Shown: in pieces, positions 26,520-38,616 of the stretch
Position numbering within the stretch: position 1 is the stretch's first letter
How the letters are laid out: each line of letters starts with the position of its first letter
Source: Sympetrum striolatum
Lineage: Eukaryota > Arthropoda > Insecta > Odonata > Libellulidae
Length of the DNA stretch: 64,000 nt
NCBI GenBank assembly: GCA_947579665.1
Contig: OX388350.1
Span: forward strand, 36,985,393-37,049,392
Direction: 5' to 3'
Position numbers and translations under genes: made by a program
The notes under the pieces: model-generated
Database searches by the model: none
What the model was told of the DNA's origin: nothing
Seen by the model: the letters and a program-made list of their open reading frames with translations, nothing else

Positions 26520-28370
26520 GGGCAATGGGATTTACATAAGAATTTTTCCTCTCAATTGCCTTCTGTTTTTTTTAAGTATATCCCTCCCCTGTCGCTTCTT
26601 TCCCTTTGAAAATTTCCTCTTCTTCCATTCACTAGACTTAATTTTCTATAAGACGACCCTCCCCTTCTTCTCAGCGTCCGCTTGTTTATCCCCCTTCCAA
26701 ATCCCGATTCCGGCTTATTTCCCCTTCTATATCACGGTGTAGTGCTTCTCGCAAATGCCAAGAGCCATTGTTTTCTTAACGCTCCTTGTCCATTCGTCTG
26801 GCTATATGCATAAACCATGATATAATAGATGCAATTTCAAAGGCATGATGTATATGTCTATATAGAGAGACTAATACTTGTGTTGCATTTTATGATACCA
26901 AATATATAAATTGGATATGCAAATGTGATTTGATAATTGGAAATATGCTTACAGACTTAATTATTTAGAACAGAGTAGAAATATAGATATACATGCAAGT
27001 CTATACATAAAAATATCTCATTTTATAACTAATAGCTATTCTACTTCCAGAATTAATTCATTGACAAAGAATTATCCCGATGATAACTTGCCCCATTTGA
27101 AACTGACAATATATTATCATAAGCACGAAATTGATATTATATTGGAATGTTCGTATGACCATTTTTAAGGTCTGTAAACTTTATATATAATAAGGGAGCC
27201 AAGAGGAAACCCTATAAATTCAATTAATTGTTTTTCTGACCAACCAAGGATCATTGAGAGGACAATTACAGAGGATACATAACCTTGCAACAACATAGGG
27301 CCACCACAAACATCCATACCCTCTCCAGAGTTCGAGTTTGGGCAACGCCTGGCACCATAGGTATTATACTCTATAATTTCATGTTTGGTAACCTTAGAAT
27401 AACAAATAGAAAATTTTATCAGAAATCGTGTTTTGGTGAAATTATGGAGCATACGAAAACAATTTTTATTGAATTCAGTTGAGTGAAACCATGAAACGTT
27501 CACGCAGATTAGAGAATAAATGAATAAAAATCGACTCGAGAAAAACTAAGTGATGGACTCATAATTGTAAGAGAAAATACCTAGTGGTGGTGCTCATATG
27601 TGAAAATCCAGATTTTCTCATGTATTAATTCACTACAGTGCACTGTAAAATTAGAACTTGCCAAATTTCATTTGCTGAAATAACTGAATATTTTGAAATA
27701 TATTTCAAATGATAAAAATAAATATATCTAAACGACTAAAAATTAGATTCATGAAAATTATATCATTTCTTCGTGACTGTGGATTCTTCTAGAGCCATAT
27801 CCGCAGGAACACCGCGTGGAAAAACCGAGGATACCCAAGGACATCAAAAGTGACCAGGGATAGGTGGTATGTGCTCCTTGCACATCAACGACAGAAGATG
27901 GAAAGATAATTGCCGAACGGCGTACCTGCTGATTGTCCCTGAGCAGGTGGATTGTCAGACTTTCCTTGCGATCAGATATTTTAAGCTTGGTCAGTCCACA
28001 AGGTTACCTGCATGCACGCTTTTAGTAAGTACCTTTACTCACAACTTAAACGCACAGAGCGATAATTTAATCAATATCCAAAATACGTCAACATCTTCTT
28101 TTGACGTCCTTATTCTCCTTCCCACTATCTTCTACCCCTTTCATATTCGCTCTCCGATTTTCTATTTTCTCTCATGTATGCCACATTTCTCCTCTTTTGC
28201 CTAGTTCACCATTATCGGCCCATCTCACTCCCCAACAAAAGGTCTGCATGTTCGCTATCTCCCACTCTCTCCTCCACTGCCCGTTACATCATTCCACATC
28301 CCCTCTCCCTGATTCCTTCTCTTATCGCCCTTTCTCCCCTCTCTTCTACATCTCCTTCTCGCCTTACTGA
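26520..28370 (+). repeat. two pyrimidine-rich tracts separated by AT-rich DNA
   Basis: C/T-rich blocks at about 26520-26740 and 28090-28370 are the first members of the central series in which every tract is pyrimidine-rich on the plus strand. The ORFs over them are Ser/Pro/Leu/Phe-rich low-complexity frames and are not called. Between them nothing is recognised. Confidence 0.7.
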
Positions 28371-29689
28371 AGCCTCAGGGGAATATCCAAATTGTCCAAG
28401 ACATGCGCAGAGAGGGATGGTCTCCAACGTTCGCTTGGGGTTTTCTGCGTCGCCATAGAGCCCTTTTACTGTTAACTATGCCTCGCCGTTTTACATACGT
28501 ACACTCCGATAGGATTATAGGATGGAGTTACTTTGTCGCTACCGTTTGAGGCTAATATCCACCGTGATTGCTCGGAGATGCATATGCGTATCTAATCTGC
28601 TGGTATGAACTCCAGCCTGTACGAAGCAAATGATACAAGACTACTTATAGTATTAATAACAAAATAAGTCAGAGTTACCGAAGATGGATGTGATGTATTT
28701 CTCAGACAAATTGGTCTGTCAGCGAGTATTGTCATACCTGAATAATACCATGCACGAATTTCGTTTTCTAAGATAATTAAGTGATGCCATCTCTGATTTA
28801 TTTTGCTAGCAGGGCTCTTCATCAAAAATGAAAAAGATTAATTTTTCTCCACACAAAACCCTGATCATCATACCTCTTTAAGGGGATTGTGTCGGAGCGC
28901 TTTAAGGGCCACTTAAGACATAAAGTAATACTCTGAATCATCCACTGTTGGAATGAACTATACAAGAGGAAATGGACAATAAAGCTTCAAAGAAATCCAA
29001 GAAACAAACTATGCTCTTCTTGGAAGATACTGCTTAAAAACAGAATTCATTGAAATTAAAGAAAAACTATTCGATTGAAACTAAAAAATACTTTTTATTC
29101 GGCAAGACGAAGTAAAAATTCTTTAAGTAAAATTAAGCACTTGAAATAATGAGATAAATTTCTTCTGTTGTGCCGATATATTTTGTATCTTCTCTTTTAA
29201 CGAAATTTATTTTAGTTCTCTAACAAGGGAATATTTGAGTTTTTCCATGATTTTATCCTAATTTTATCCATTTAGACTCACTGTTTAGTCTTGGAGCATT
29301 ACAGCGAAGAGCTGCAAGCACAATATTAATTAAAATGGTACGTCAGTCGCTTAATTTCTAATTGTAATTTACAAGAGGGGCAATTCTTAAGTAATTAAGG
29401 TTTACGACTTATCTAGTACATAATACGACTAAATCTAGTAACTAATCAGGCAAATCGGCGAGGGAACTGAATGTCAACTTATTTTCCCTACATTGAAAGC
29501 AAGATAAAAAGTGACTTGCATGTAAAGAGTTTTGGAATGAAGGTAATTTCGCTTCGATGGCACCGATCCGAATTTCCACGCTCGTGCACACGCGTACTCG
29601 ACCGCCCAATACTGTGGGAATTTAAAAATTAAATTCTTCTTCTCAAGTCCACCGAAATGAAGTCGTCCGTAGAAGCGTCCTTTTCACCT
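28371..29689. other. no gene seen: AT-rich DNA
   Basis: No exon, repeat or RNA gene was recognised in this interval. A short minus-strand frame at 28592-28825 has no domain. Confidence 0.5.
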
Positions 29690-32600
29690 CTATTCCAAAT
29701 CCCCCCACGTCCTCGAATTCACTTTCCAGCCTCCCTCTTTCTTCCTTCCTCACTTTTCCCTCTCATCTTCCTCTCCTAACCATAAGTATTCTTCCCCATT
29801 TCTCCAACTTTTCCACCTCCATATTCCTCTATTCCTCCACGTCTCCGCAGAAAACCCTTCCAGCATCTCCGCACGCCTTAGTATTCCACCTCGTGGCACT
29901 CCCTCCGGCCTTCATTCACTCATCGTCCTCCTTTGCCCCTCAATTTCTCTTCCCCCACACATCCTTCCAATATCCCCTACGGCCACACCTCCCCCCTCTT
30001 CTTTGCATCCGCCATCACACACCTCCTTCCCCGAGTCCGAATACTCTCCCCTATCAGCTAGGGTTACCACCCGTCCGGCTTTCGCACGGACACTCCGTTA
30101 AACCGAGGAATTTGTCGGACGTACGCTCGCGCGCCGAATCCGAGTAACACACATTGCTGAGATCCATACGGGAAAATTGTATGCAAGAACCAAAAATGTG
30201 AATTAACTCACGGTTTAAGAGTTGTGCACAAAATTGTTTACCCGAAACGAAATATTTCTCCCTTAATTATTCGCTTTCTTCCCAACAATTATAGGTATAT
30301 ATTTAATTTTCCAAGATAATATCTAATTTACATTGAGAGAAAAATAGAAGAATTTATCATCTCATTTCATCCTACTCAAAGGACACCAAAAAGAAATACT
30401 GACTTTTATCCAGAGAGAATAATATACTTAACCAATAAAAATTATTAATTGCAAAAAATCATATTTTACTTAAAAATTAAAAATGATGACTTCCTTGCTC
30501 TAATAAAAAGAAATTGCCTAACATCTTTGAAATAATTGGTATTTAAATTCCATTCGTTTTCGGAATGATGACGTTTCTAATTCATGAGTTAATTTTAAAC
30601 ATTTAAAAACTTCTAGTTCTTCACAGAGAAGTAAAGAAAAAATCTTCTTTCTCAAAAATAAAAATGAATACGAACGGCCATAAGCATGTACAAAATAAAG
30701 AGATAAAACTTGTAAAAGAATTGAGTGAAATTACAAGTTTTCGTTTACTTCTTCATAATTTGATTCCACAAAGTAGGGTTTAACACGTTAAGACTGTACT
30801 GAAAAGCATTTTATTAGCCTGAGGACGCACGGTCCTAAATTGATGGGAAAATAACTAGATTTAATAATATAACGATTTTTTTTAAAGCCAGACTAGAATG
30901 AATATAAAATGGCTTCCAATTTATTCAGAAATCTTTAGTGCTCACGCAATTACAATAAATCTTCGTTACACACATCTCCGTAATTTGAACTCTCAGGCAC
31001 CACCATCTACCCCTCTTCAGGAATAAGCATTCGCACTCTTTCACCGGAACTGATTACGACACATTTTAAGGCGGAAGCAACTTTTACTTCGAAAAACTTT
31101 TCGATCGTCTGGCCGCCGTGTCCAGGAAATATTTCTCCTTGTCCAGGAATATGCCCGGAGAAAGGTGGCAACCCTACTTTCCTTCTCTTCCCCAAAAAAG
31201 TCTCTCCATCATGTCCCTCCCCTCTCCACACACACGCATACATCCCGAAGCTTCGATCTTTCCCCTCCTTCTACCTCCTTAACCCTCTATCCTCCCTCTC
31301 TTCTCTTTACAGTTCCGGTGCCCTTACCAATCTACCCCTCCTTCTACCTACGTCCTTCCTAGTGAATTTCAATCCTCCCAACTAACCCCTAAAATCTCCC
31401 TCATCTCCCGCTTCCTTCTACTTTCCATTCTGCCTCTCTTTCTCCACGTTTCTTAATCTTTCCTCCTCCATCTGACTACCCCATCTTCTGTGTTTCTTTT
31501 TGCACCATCTTTGACTTGGCTTACATCCGTTTTTTCTCTTTGTCTGTTTTGTATCCGTATTCACATCTCCTCTTCGAGGTGGATAAATGAATCGATTTTT
31601 ATTTGCGCATTTCTCGTCCCAGACATGAGATAATTCTGTCTTTTCTACATTTTTACCAGTGCTTCTCCAAAAATTCGTGCAAGATGTGCACAATTCAAAT
31701 TAACCGTAACAAGTTTTTATTATTTTAAATAGTATTGGTATTTAATTACGAGAGAAGAAAAAAATTGAAAGAATTAAGCGAAATTATAGTTTTTCTATTA
31801 CTTCTGCATAATTTTTGTCCATAAAAACCTAAACTGACAGATTGTATTCATAATAATTATATAAGGATAAAGACACACGATCCTAAATAGATGGAAAAAT
31901 ATCTAGGTTTAATAATTATAAAAACATTTATTTCAGAACGGAAGAAAGTACCTCGTATCTTCAATGGTAGTCCATATAATTCAGTGGAATTTTTATGCAA
32001 TGGTTTTTGTAATATTTCCTCAGTGCAAAGTATTTGCATTAAGTTAAAAAGCATAAAAAACGATTGAATGTATAGCTGCTTTCGCAGTATAACGTCGTCC
32101 TTGAACATGCTGCAGCTGTATTCTTTCTTAAGTGTAAATTTCATATTTAGTCAGTAAGTATGATGGTTAAAATGCATTGTAGTATTCATATTAATATAAA
32201 CTTTTGACCTGAGATGCATTTGTGCTTTTTAAATTCTTTTAAAACGTGAAGTTCATAATATGTTGCTGAAGGCTGTTAAGAAATATTCATATCTGAAAAG
32301 CGATAAACGCTGAATATATCAATCAGGCCATGCACCTAGTCAAGAAATCATTAATTTTGAATGAATATATTTGATTAAGTATGGTACGAAATCTTAATAA
32401 AGATATTAAAGACCCAAATTCGGCCGTATATAATCTATTGAGATGGAATTATTGCATCCTCTTCAACCAATTTTTTTTCGGTCTTATTTATTAAGTAAGG
32501 TGATAGTAAAAAGAAAGAATGGCATTTAAAAGTATCTGGTAATTATGTTTGTTTCTTTTAACATTTTTTTCAATGAACTTTTACCTAAATTCATGTTGCA

Positions 32601-33150
32601 CGCCACTATAGAGAGCCATGGTTATAACTTATGAAATAACATGGCCATCCGATTAAAAGGTTTCTATACCAAACTTATGCTATATTATCAATAAAGGAAA
32701 TATTTAAGAGATGCAGTATGTGAACTGCAGAAGTCTCCTAAATCCGGGGCGTTTACAGCCATTCTCTTCTCTGTTCCTTCTTCTCTAACCACCTCTTGGA
32801 CTAGCAACCGCTATCTCTATTCGGTTTGTTCCCATCTTTTGACTCTGTTCTTACCCCTTTCTATCCCTCCCTTCTGGCCTCTTAACGCCAATTCCACCTG
32901 TCCCTGAGGCTACTTCTCTCTTTAGCCTCCTCTTTCTTCCTCTTATCTCTTCACATCCATTCCTCTCTCCCATCCATGTCAGGCTTCTCTCTGTATTTTC
33001 CTTCATCGCTTTCTTCGTCTTCTGTTACGCATCTCCTATCCGATACGGTAAACTTATCGCAACTTCCCCTATTTCTTACTCCTCGTTCTTTATCCTTTAC
33101 CCTTTATTGCTCGCAATTTCTTTTCCTGGTTTTTTTCGCCAAAATCCTTC
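29690..33150 (+). repeat. three pyrimidine-rich tracts (about 29690-30060, 31190-31470, 32760-33150)
   Basis: Each tract is dominated by CCTC, TTCC and CCCTT words for 280-390 bases on the plus strand. The intervals between are AT-rich without a recognisable gene. The minus-strand frame at 31418-31693 is Lys/Arg-rich purely because it reads the purine complement. Confidence 0.75.
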
Positions 33151-34028
33151 TTTCTATTTCCATATGCCTGGAAGCCTCTAACTGGAGCAAATAACATGGA
33201 TTTTCGATTTGGCTTAAAAGCCAACGTAATGTATTTACTTTCCTAAGTATTCTTCAATGACTATTCTTTGCCCCTAGAAAAAATCATTTCTGTCTAAAAT
33301 ATTTTAACTGCACTTAGAAAACATTCATGGATTAAGTAATAACTTAATAATAAGGATAAATTAATAATTCATAGACCTTAGAAACTACTGCCTATTAGTT
33401 TGCATTATAGTATTAAATAAAATTTTAGAATTTCAAATTTTTCCCTGGAAATGATTGTAACAATTTCAGACAATATTTTGAATTATTAATATTTTAATTT
33501 ATTACGTAAATTTTCGACATTCAAATTCATTCACTTCAAGAAACTGCTATACACTGAATTTTGTGATGTTGACGAAGAAGTGCAAGCTTTAAATTTATTT
33601 TAAGGTTACTGATTCGTTTTATGAACAAATTACTATAGTATGATCATCATTACCAGAATAAGTATACGAGAATGATCCAAATACGATGAGAAAAGAAAAA
33701 CGGATTAATGTAGACACGGATGATTTGATGTACTCTTTGTAATTAATTTAGTAAAATTTACCTGAAAATTAGCCAACAAGGCAAAATATGTCCCTTAAAA
33801 ACCTTTAAAAAAAATACAAATATTATCAATTTTAACAGATATTTGAGTTAAAAGATATTTCAGACTAATTTTCCTTAAAAATCTTATCTCGATGCAACAA
33901 AAACATAGTTGTGCTTTGCAGGTACTAAAATGAGCCGGATTTAATCATATATAATTCAAAAATCTGATGTGGCCAACACATGACTTTCTCCATATCTATT
34001 GAAAACAGAAGCCTATGCCGGTAATATA

Positions 34029-34384
34029 TAAATAACTCTAAAACAATGAGTGTTATAGGAAAATGTTTCATACAAAAGTTGTAGTAAAATACATTATCTA
34101 TAACTTTTGTATGTAATTGTATATACCTAAATTGCATTCTGACAGAGATATGTATGAAAAACTTCCAATTCTGGATAAACAATAACTTCCGGTTAACCAT
34201 TATCGAAGAATAACTCCTAAAAATGCGGTGTTACGAAAAACTGTTTCATACAAAAGTTGTAGTAAAGTACATTATCTATAACTTTTGTTATTAATTTTAT
34301 ATACCTACATTGCATTCTGACAGAGATATTTAAGAAACAAAATATTGTTCTAGATAAACCGCAACTTCCGTTAAGCGATATTCA
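34029..34384 (+). repeat. two-copy tandem repeat, period 178 bp, each with a hairpin
   Basis: GTTTCATACAAAAGTTGTAG occurs at 34065 and 34243, and the similarity runs through CATTGCATTCTGACAGAGAT in both units, to about 34206 and 34384. Within each unit an inverted repeat pairs CATACAAAAGTTGTAG with CTATAACTTTTGTATG (34069-34084 and 34098-34113 in copy 1; one mismatch). It resembles dispersed arthropod repeats I remember, but I cannot name the family. Confidence 0.85.
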
Positions 34385-34650
34385 CCAAAAACTAATCAAC
34401 TCTTGGCATTGATAGGAAAATACTAAATATGAAGTTTGGAAATTATCGAATAATTACTTTTAAAGATAGAGAACCCACAAACCTTTTTACCACAGACAGA
34501 CATACACACACACAGAGACGCAGAAATAGCGAAAACGAGCTCTATGGGCCCCAAAACATCTATTTCCGTCGAAATCTGGAGGTCGATTTTTTTTGCGAAT
34601 ACAATACTTTCTCTATACTACGTAAAGGGAGAAAGTAAAAATATATAGGA
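34385..34650 (+). repeat. probable dispersed repeat segment adjoining the 178-bp tandem repeat
   Basis: The segment contains CACACACACAGAGACGCAG, GAGCTCTATGGGCCCC and GGAAATAGATG-like sequence (reverse complement), then CTTTCTCTATACTACGTAAA followed by GGGAGAAAG. The combination of an AC-rich run, the GAGCTCTATGGGCCCC motif and the CTTTCTC...GGGAGAAAG inverted ends looks like part of a widespread arthropod repeat I recall. The short ORF over it is incidental. Confidence 0.5.
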
Positions 34651-35149
34651 TGGAGTACAATCCCTCCGTACTTAAGAAAACATAATTTAACTCGTAGCAA
34701 ATAGGAAAAATGCCTTGATATTAAGATGCAGCCATTTATTTTACTCACTGTTAAATGAATGCGTTTTGAAATCTAAAAGAGAAAGCTTACTGATTTCAAA
34801 ACACAACTTTATCGTTAAGCGATCTTAATATTATTTTTCACGATAATGCAATGACAAAAGTTGTCTTTTAATGTATAATAACAATTATAATGCTATCACA
34901 TAGAACGAAAATACGATATTCCTTACAAGATCCACAATACGATCAAAAGCCATTCCAGCTCCAGTAATTTCCGTAGATAAAAAGGGAATAAATTTGAGTA
35001 TGATTCCGATGGAAGGACAAACTCCACGTATTTGCGACCGCATCACAATGAAAATTCGAATGGCCCTGAAGTCGTGTGTGGCTCCGAGTCATAGAGAGGA
35101 AATTTCTGCGAGGAAAGGTCTGTAAGACCCATTTCCATAGCAAGCGCTC

Positions 35150-35450
35150 CTTCAATTCGCCTCTCATTTCGATTCTCCTCTTGCCCATTCTTAATCTTCC
35201 CTCTCATATCTCTTTCCCTCATGCACCTCTTTCGTCACACATTTCACTTCCCTGCCTTCTTTCTCCGACATTCTTCCGCCCGAAATTTCCATATTTTAGT
35301 ATTTTTTCCTTCTGCTTTCCATATCCACCTCGCTCTCTTTGGCACCTACTCAATTCCTAACATCTTGGTATCTCCTTTTTCTCACTCCCAATTCTTCCTC
35401 CCCTATCCTATCTCCTTCAATAATTCTCTCCCTTGAATTATAACCCTCTC
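35150..35450 (+). repeat. pyrimidine-rich (C/T) low-complexity tract
   Basis: About 300 bases are dominated by C and T on the plus strand. Overlapping frames (35076-35360, 35221-35436) are low-complexity products of this composition. Confidence 0.75.
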
Positions 35451-37790
35451 TCGCTTTTTCACTCGAATTCAAACCATATCTTTCCTCCGAATTCATCCTA
35501 ATTTCTTTGAGGGAAACCGCGGTTATCCCCTAAACAGAGTATAACCCTCCTTTTCTTCACCGTGAACTTCCAAAGTATCCTAAATCTTTATTCAAATTTC
35601 TGTCATACGTAAAACGTGATTCATATTTTACCAAATAATGATGTGGACACATTTAAGCGTTGAAATTGGTATGAAATTTAAGGACTCGAAATATCAAAGG
35701 CTATCAAAAAGGTTTATGCAATCACTTCTTATGGAGAAAAATAAATTTAAATTTTTGTTTTGTTTGCGCTGTTGGTGATATTAATATGGCCCTCTCATGG
35801 TGAAAGATATTCTTTAGTAGTATCTAAGGAAAATGCTCGGAATCCATTATAACTTACAAAATATTTTTGCCTATCAAATACATGTAAACTCTTTTGGTTC
35901 ATCAACTGTAGATGCATATTTACTATAAGTCTGAATGTCACATAAGTAACAAGTCCTCCGTTTCGTAAAGGAATCTTAGGTTTATGCTACCTTTAATTTG
36001 CGTCACTGCTGTACGTTTTAAAGAAGGATCAGATGCATTTAAATAATACGGTATAATATTAGGAGTTAACTTAGCTATGTTATTTTTAATTCTAACTTTC
36101 CTACTTGCTGCTTGTTTTAATATCACACACTATTTTAAATAGAAATACGAGTTCTTCGCTTTCCGCCATAAGAATGAATGAAAACAAACGCAGCAGTAGA
36201 CTTCTACAAATTTTGGAGCATTTCTCACTCACTGAGAAAGTTCTTATGAAATGAAAGTGAATTCCCATTACTTCGACATATATTTAGAGACAGATTTTGA
36301 TTTATGCCAAAAATTCCATAAACACCTGATAAGTTGGTAACACCAATTTGTATTAGGAATCATCGCATCGAACTTCTTCTTTAAGTAAATAGTGGAAATT
36401 TCGAGTACTATCGTAGCCATTGCATTTACCCCAACCAGAAAATGTCCATGGCATTTCATGTTCTCCAGAAAAACAGAAACAAGGCATGACTTTAGGCATC
36501 CTCAACAAAAATATCTGAAGGGCAAGATAGTACGGCACTCGATGATCTTATTACTTATTTGTATCCTGATTCAATCCATCACCTCGCAAACTATATTTCA
36601 TAGGAGTATTTCAGTACCAAAATATCTTAATTTTACTTTATAGAAAAGGGACTTATAATTATAAAATTCGTTTTGCTTTTCTCCTTCTTGGTTCTGTTTC
36701 TTTCGCATGAGGTAAAACTTCTAGGTTATAAATTACCAAAACTTATCTTTTAACAATGAAATGAATGCTATAATTGGAATATGTTATCTAACTATTACAT
36801 GTGGTTGAATTGTAATAATAAGACGTGAATATTTGAGAAAAACCAATTACGTTCACATCACGTCACAAAATCCTAATTTATTGACATTATAATCAAAATT
36901 CAAAATTATTATATTTATAAAAATAACATTATTGAATAATTTTTCATTAAAAATTCTATGGAAAATCCCTAAGTAATTTTTATTTTCGTAAGATATCATT
37001 CCATGAAGTTACCCCAAATAATACCGGTTCATTTATCGATCATATGTTCTACAAAAAAGCTTACATTTGGGATGAAAACTATTCTTTAAAAAATTTACAA
37101 ATTACCATAGATGAATGAAAGTAACGTAAGAGAAAACTGAGACATGTGAAAATAAAAAACAGCACAGCCATAGAGAATGCTTTCAATCCGCAAAGGCACT
37201 TACTTTTAAAATCGTATGCACTTAAATGAGCCGTAGAATGAAACCAAATGATCTTTTCAGCAAATCCTTTGAGTTGCTTCGATATCTCTCTTCATCCCTT
37301 CATCATTTCCTTGTTGCATATAATTTGGTCGAAACGTTGAGTCCACAGCGCGGCCTGCGAAAATAATTACTAAAAGCCTCCAAATGTACGATTTATTACT
37401 CCATATCTGCGATTGTTTCACAGAATTTTAGTACGACGTTTTTATTATTGGGATATTTTCCCTAAACGCAGTACTCAATGCGGATCTGATGGCACTCATA
37501 ACCCTCCTAACTTCGAGTTCCCTCGTTCCCTCATCCGTTGTCATCCTTTTATAAAACTTTATCTCCTCTCAGGGTCGCGCACTCGCATTTTCTTCCCTTT
37601 AACGACCGCTTCTTCCACCATAATTGCTCCCTAGTCGTGATTCAATTTAAATCTCGTAAAGGATATTCCTTTGTCATAATTATGAGTCCATTAATTAATT
37701 AATTTTTATATTCCTCCGCTAAATTAGTCCTACGTATTAAGATATACGCCTGCGTAATTTACTCCTGGGATTTTTTATAGGCGTGATGGA
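35451..37790. other. no gene seen: AT-rich DNA
   Basis: No recognisable exon or repeat. Several short antisense frame pairs near 36.3-36.6 kb have no domain. A small TTAATTAATTAATT run lies near 37692. Confidence 0.5.
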
Positions 37791-37799
37791 AGGGTGGCC

Positions 37800-37875
37800 C
37801 CCCAAAGAAACGCGCCTGCCGGGATTAGAACCCGTGACTTTCCGTCGAGGAAGCACTCCGGTGGCTCCCTTTTCC
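37800..37875 (-). repeat. tRNA-like sequence, possible SINE or tRNA pseudogene
   Basis: On the minus strand, GTCACGGGTTCTAATCCCGG forms a T-arm-like hairpin with a B-box-like GGTTCTAATCC, preceded by CCACCGGAGTGCTTCCTCGA. A complete cloverleaf is not evident: the D-arm and acceptor pairing are missing. It is best read as a tRNA-derived repeat fragment. Confidence 0.5.
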
Positions 37876-37909
37876 TGATTTCCCGACCCTTTTTTTGCCC
37901 TGCTTTATT

Positions 37910-38240
37910 CTTCAGTCACCTTTCATTACCCTTGCACCTACATCGCCTTTGACCTCTTGCCCCCGACTCGGATTTAAGCTACTTTTTATATCCATCTCCC
38001 TTCCCTCTTTTTCATCTTTGCTCCTCAGGTTTCTTCGCCCCTGAATACATTCGTTCGCCCTCCTGTCTCTCCATATTCTTCGCCCTCTCCATTCACCCTC
38101 TCCCTCAACTGCCCCTCTTTAAATGTCGTCTCGAATTCCCTCTTTCGATAGATATCACCAGTCTCATTCCCTTTTCTCTTCCATTTCCTCCGCTAACGTC
38201 TCTCTCTCTTTTCCTCCTGCTTCCTCTTTCTTCTAGGACC
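37910..38240 (+). repeat. pyrimidine-rich (C/T) low-complexity tract
   Basis: About 330 bases rich in CCTC, CTTT and TCTC words on the plus strand. No ORF is called. Confidence 0.75.
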
Positions 38241-38547
38241 TTCGAAAACAGTAAATTTGGGTAACCGTGTTTTAAATTTTATTGGGATTATAAACCAGTT
38301 AATCGATTAATCGACAAAATATTCTTCCTACATTACAACACGTTTTTCATTGCATACTTTGCTGTTTGCCTTCAAGCCATATATCTTCAATACTTATTCC
38401 GAGAGGAGAGCAGATAAGGAGTTCAATGCATAAAAATTGTATGTGAACATGAAATCCAAAATCGAAAAAAAGGTGGACCGATCATCTGCAAGGCATAAAT
38501 GATATGATATCACACTAGGAACAACCCTGGCTAACATGATGGAATAA

Positions 38548-38616
38548 GAGGTTTAAAATCTCTAATAGTCGTCTTTGTCGGAGTTCCTCACATCTTTCAC
38601 CAGTACTCGAAAACAA
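38548..38616 (+). mobile_element. single truncated end of the GAGGTTTAAAAT MITE family
   Basis: GAGGTTTAAAATCTCTAATAG and the following GTCTTTGTCGGAGTTCCTCA, with CACCAGTACTCG further in, match the arm of the copies at 20.0 and 23.2 kb with several substitutions. No opposite arm is found downstream, so this is a broken or one-ended remnant. Confidence 0.75.
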
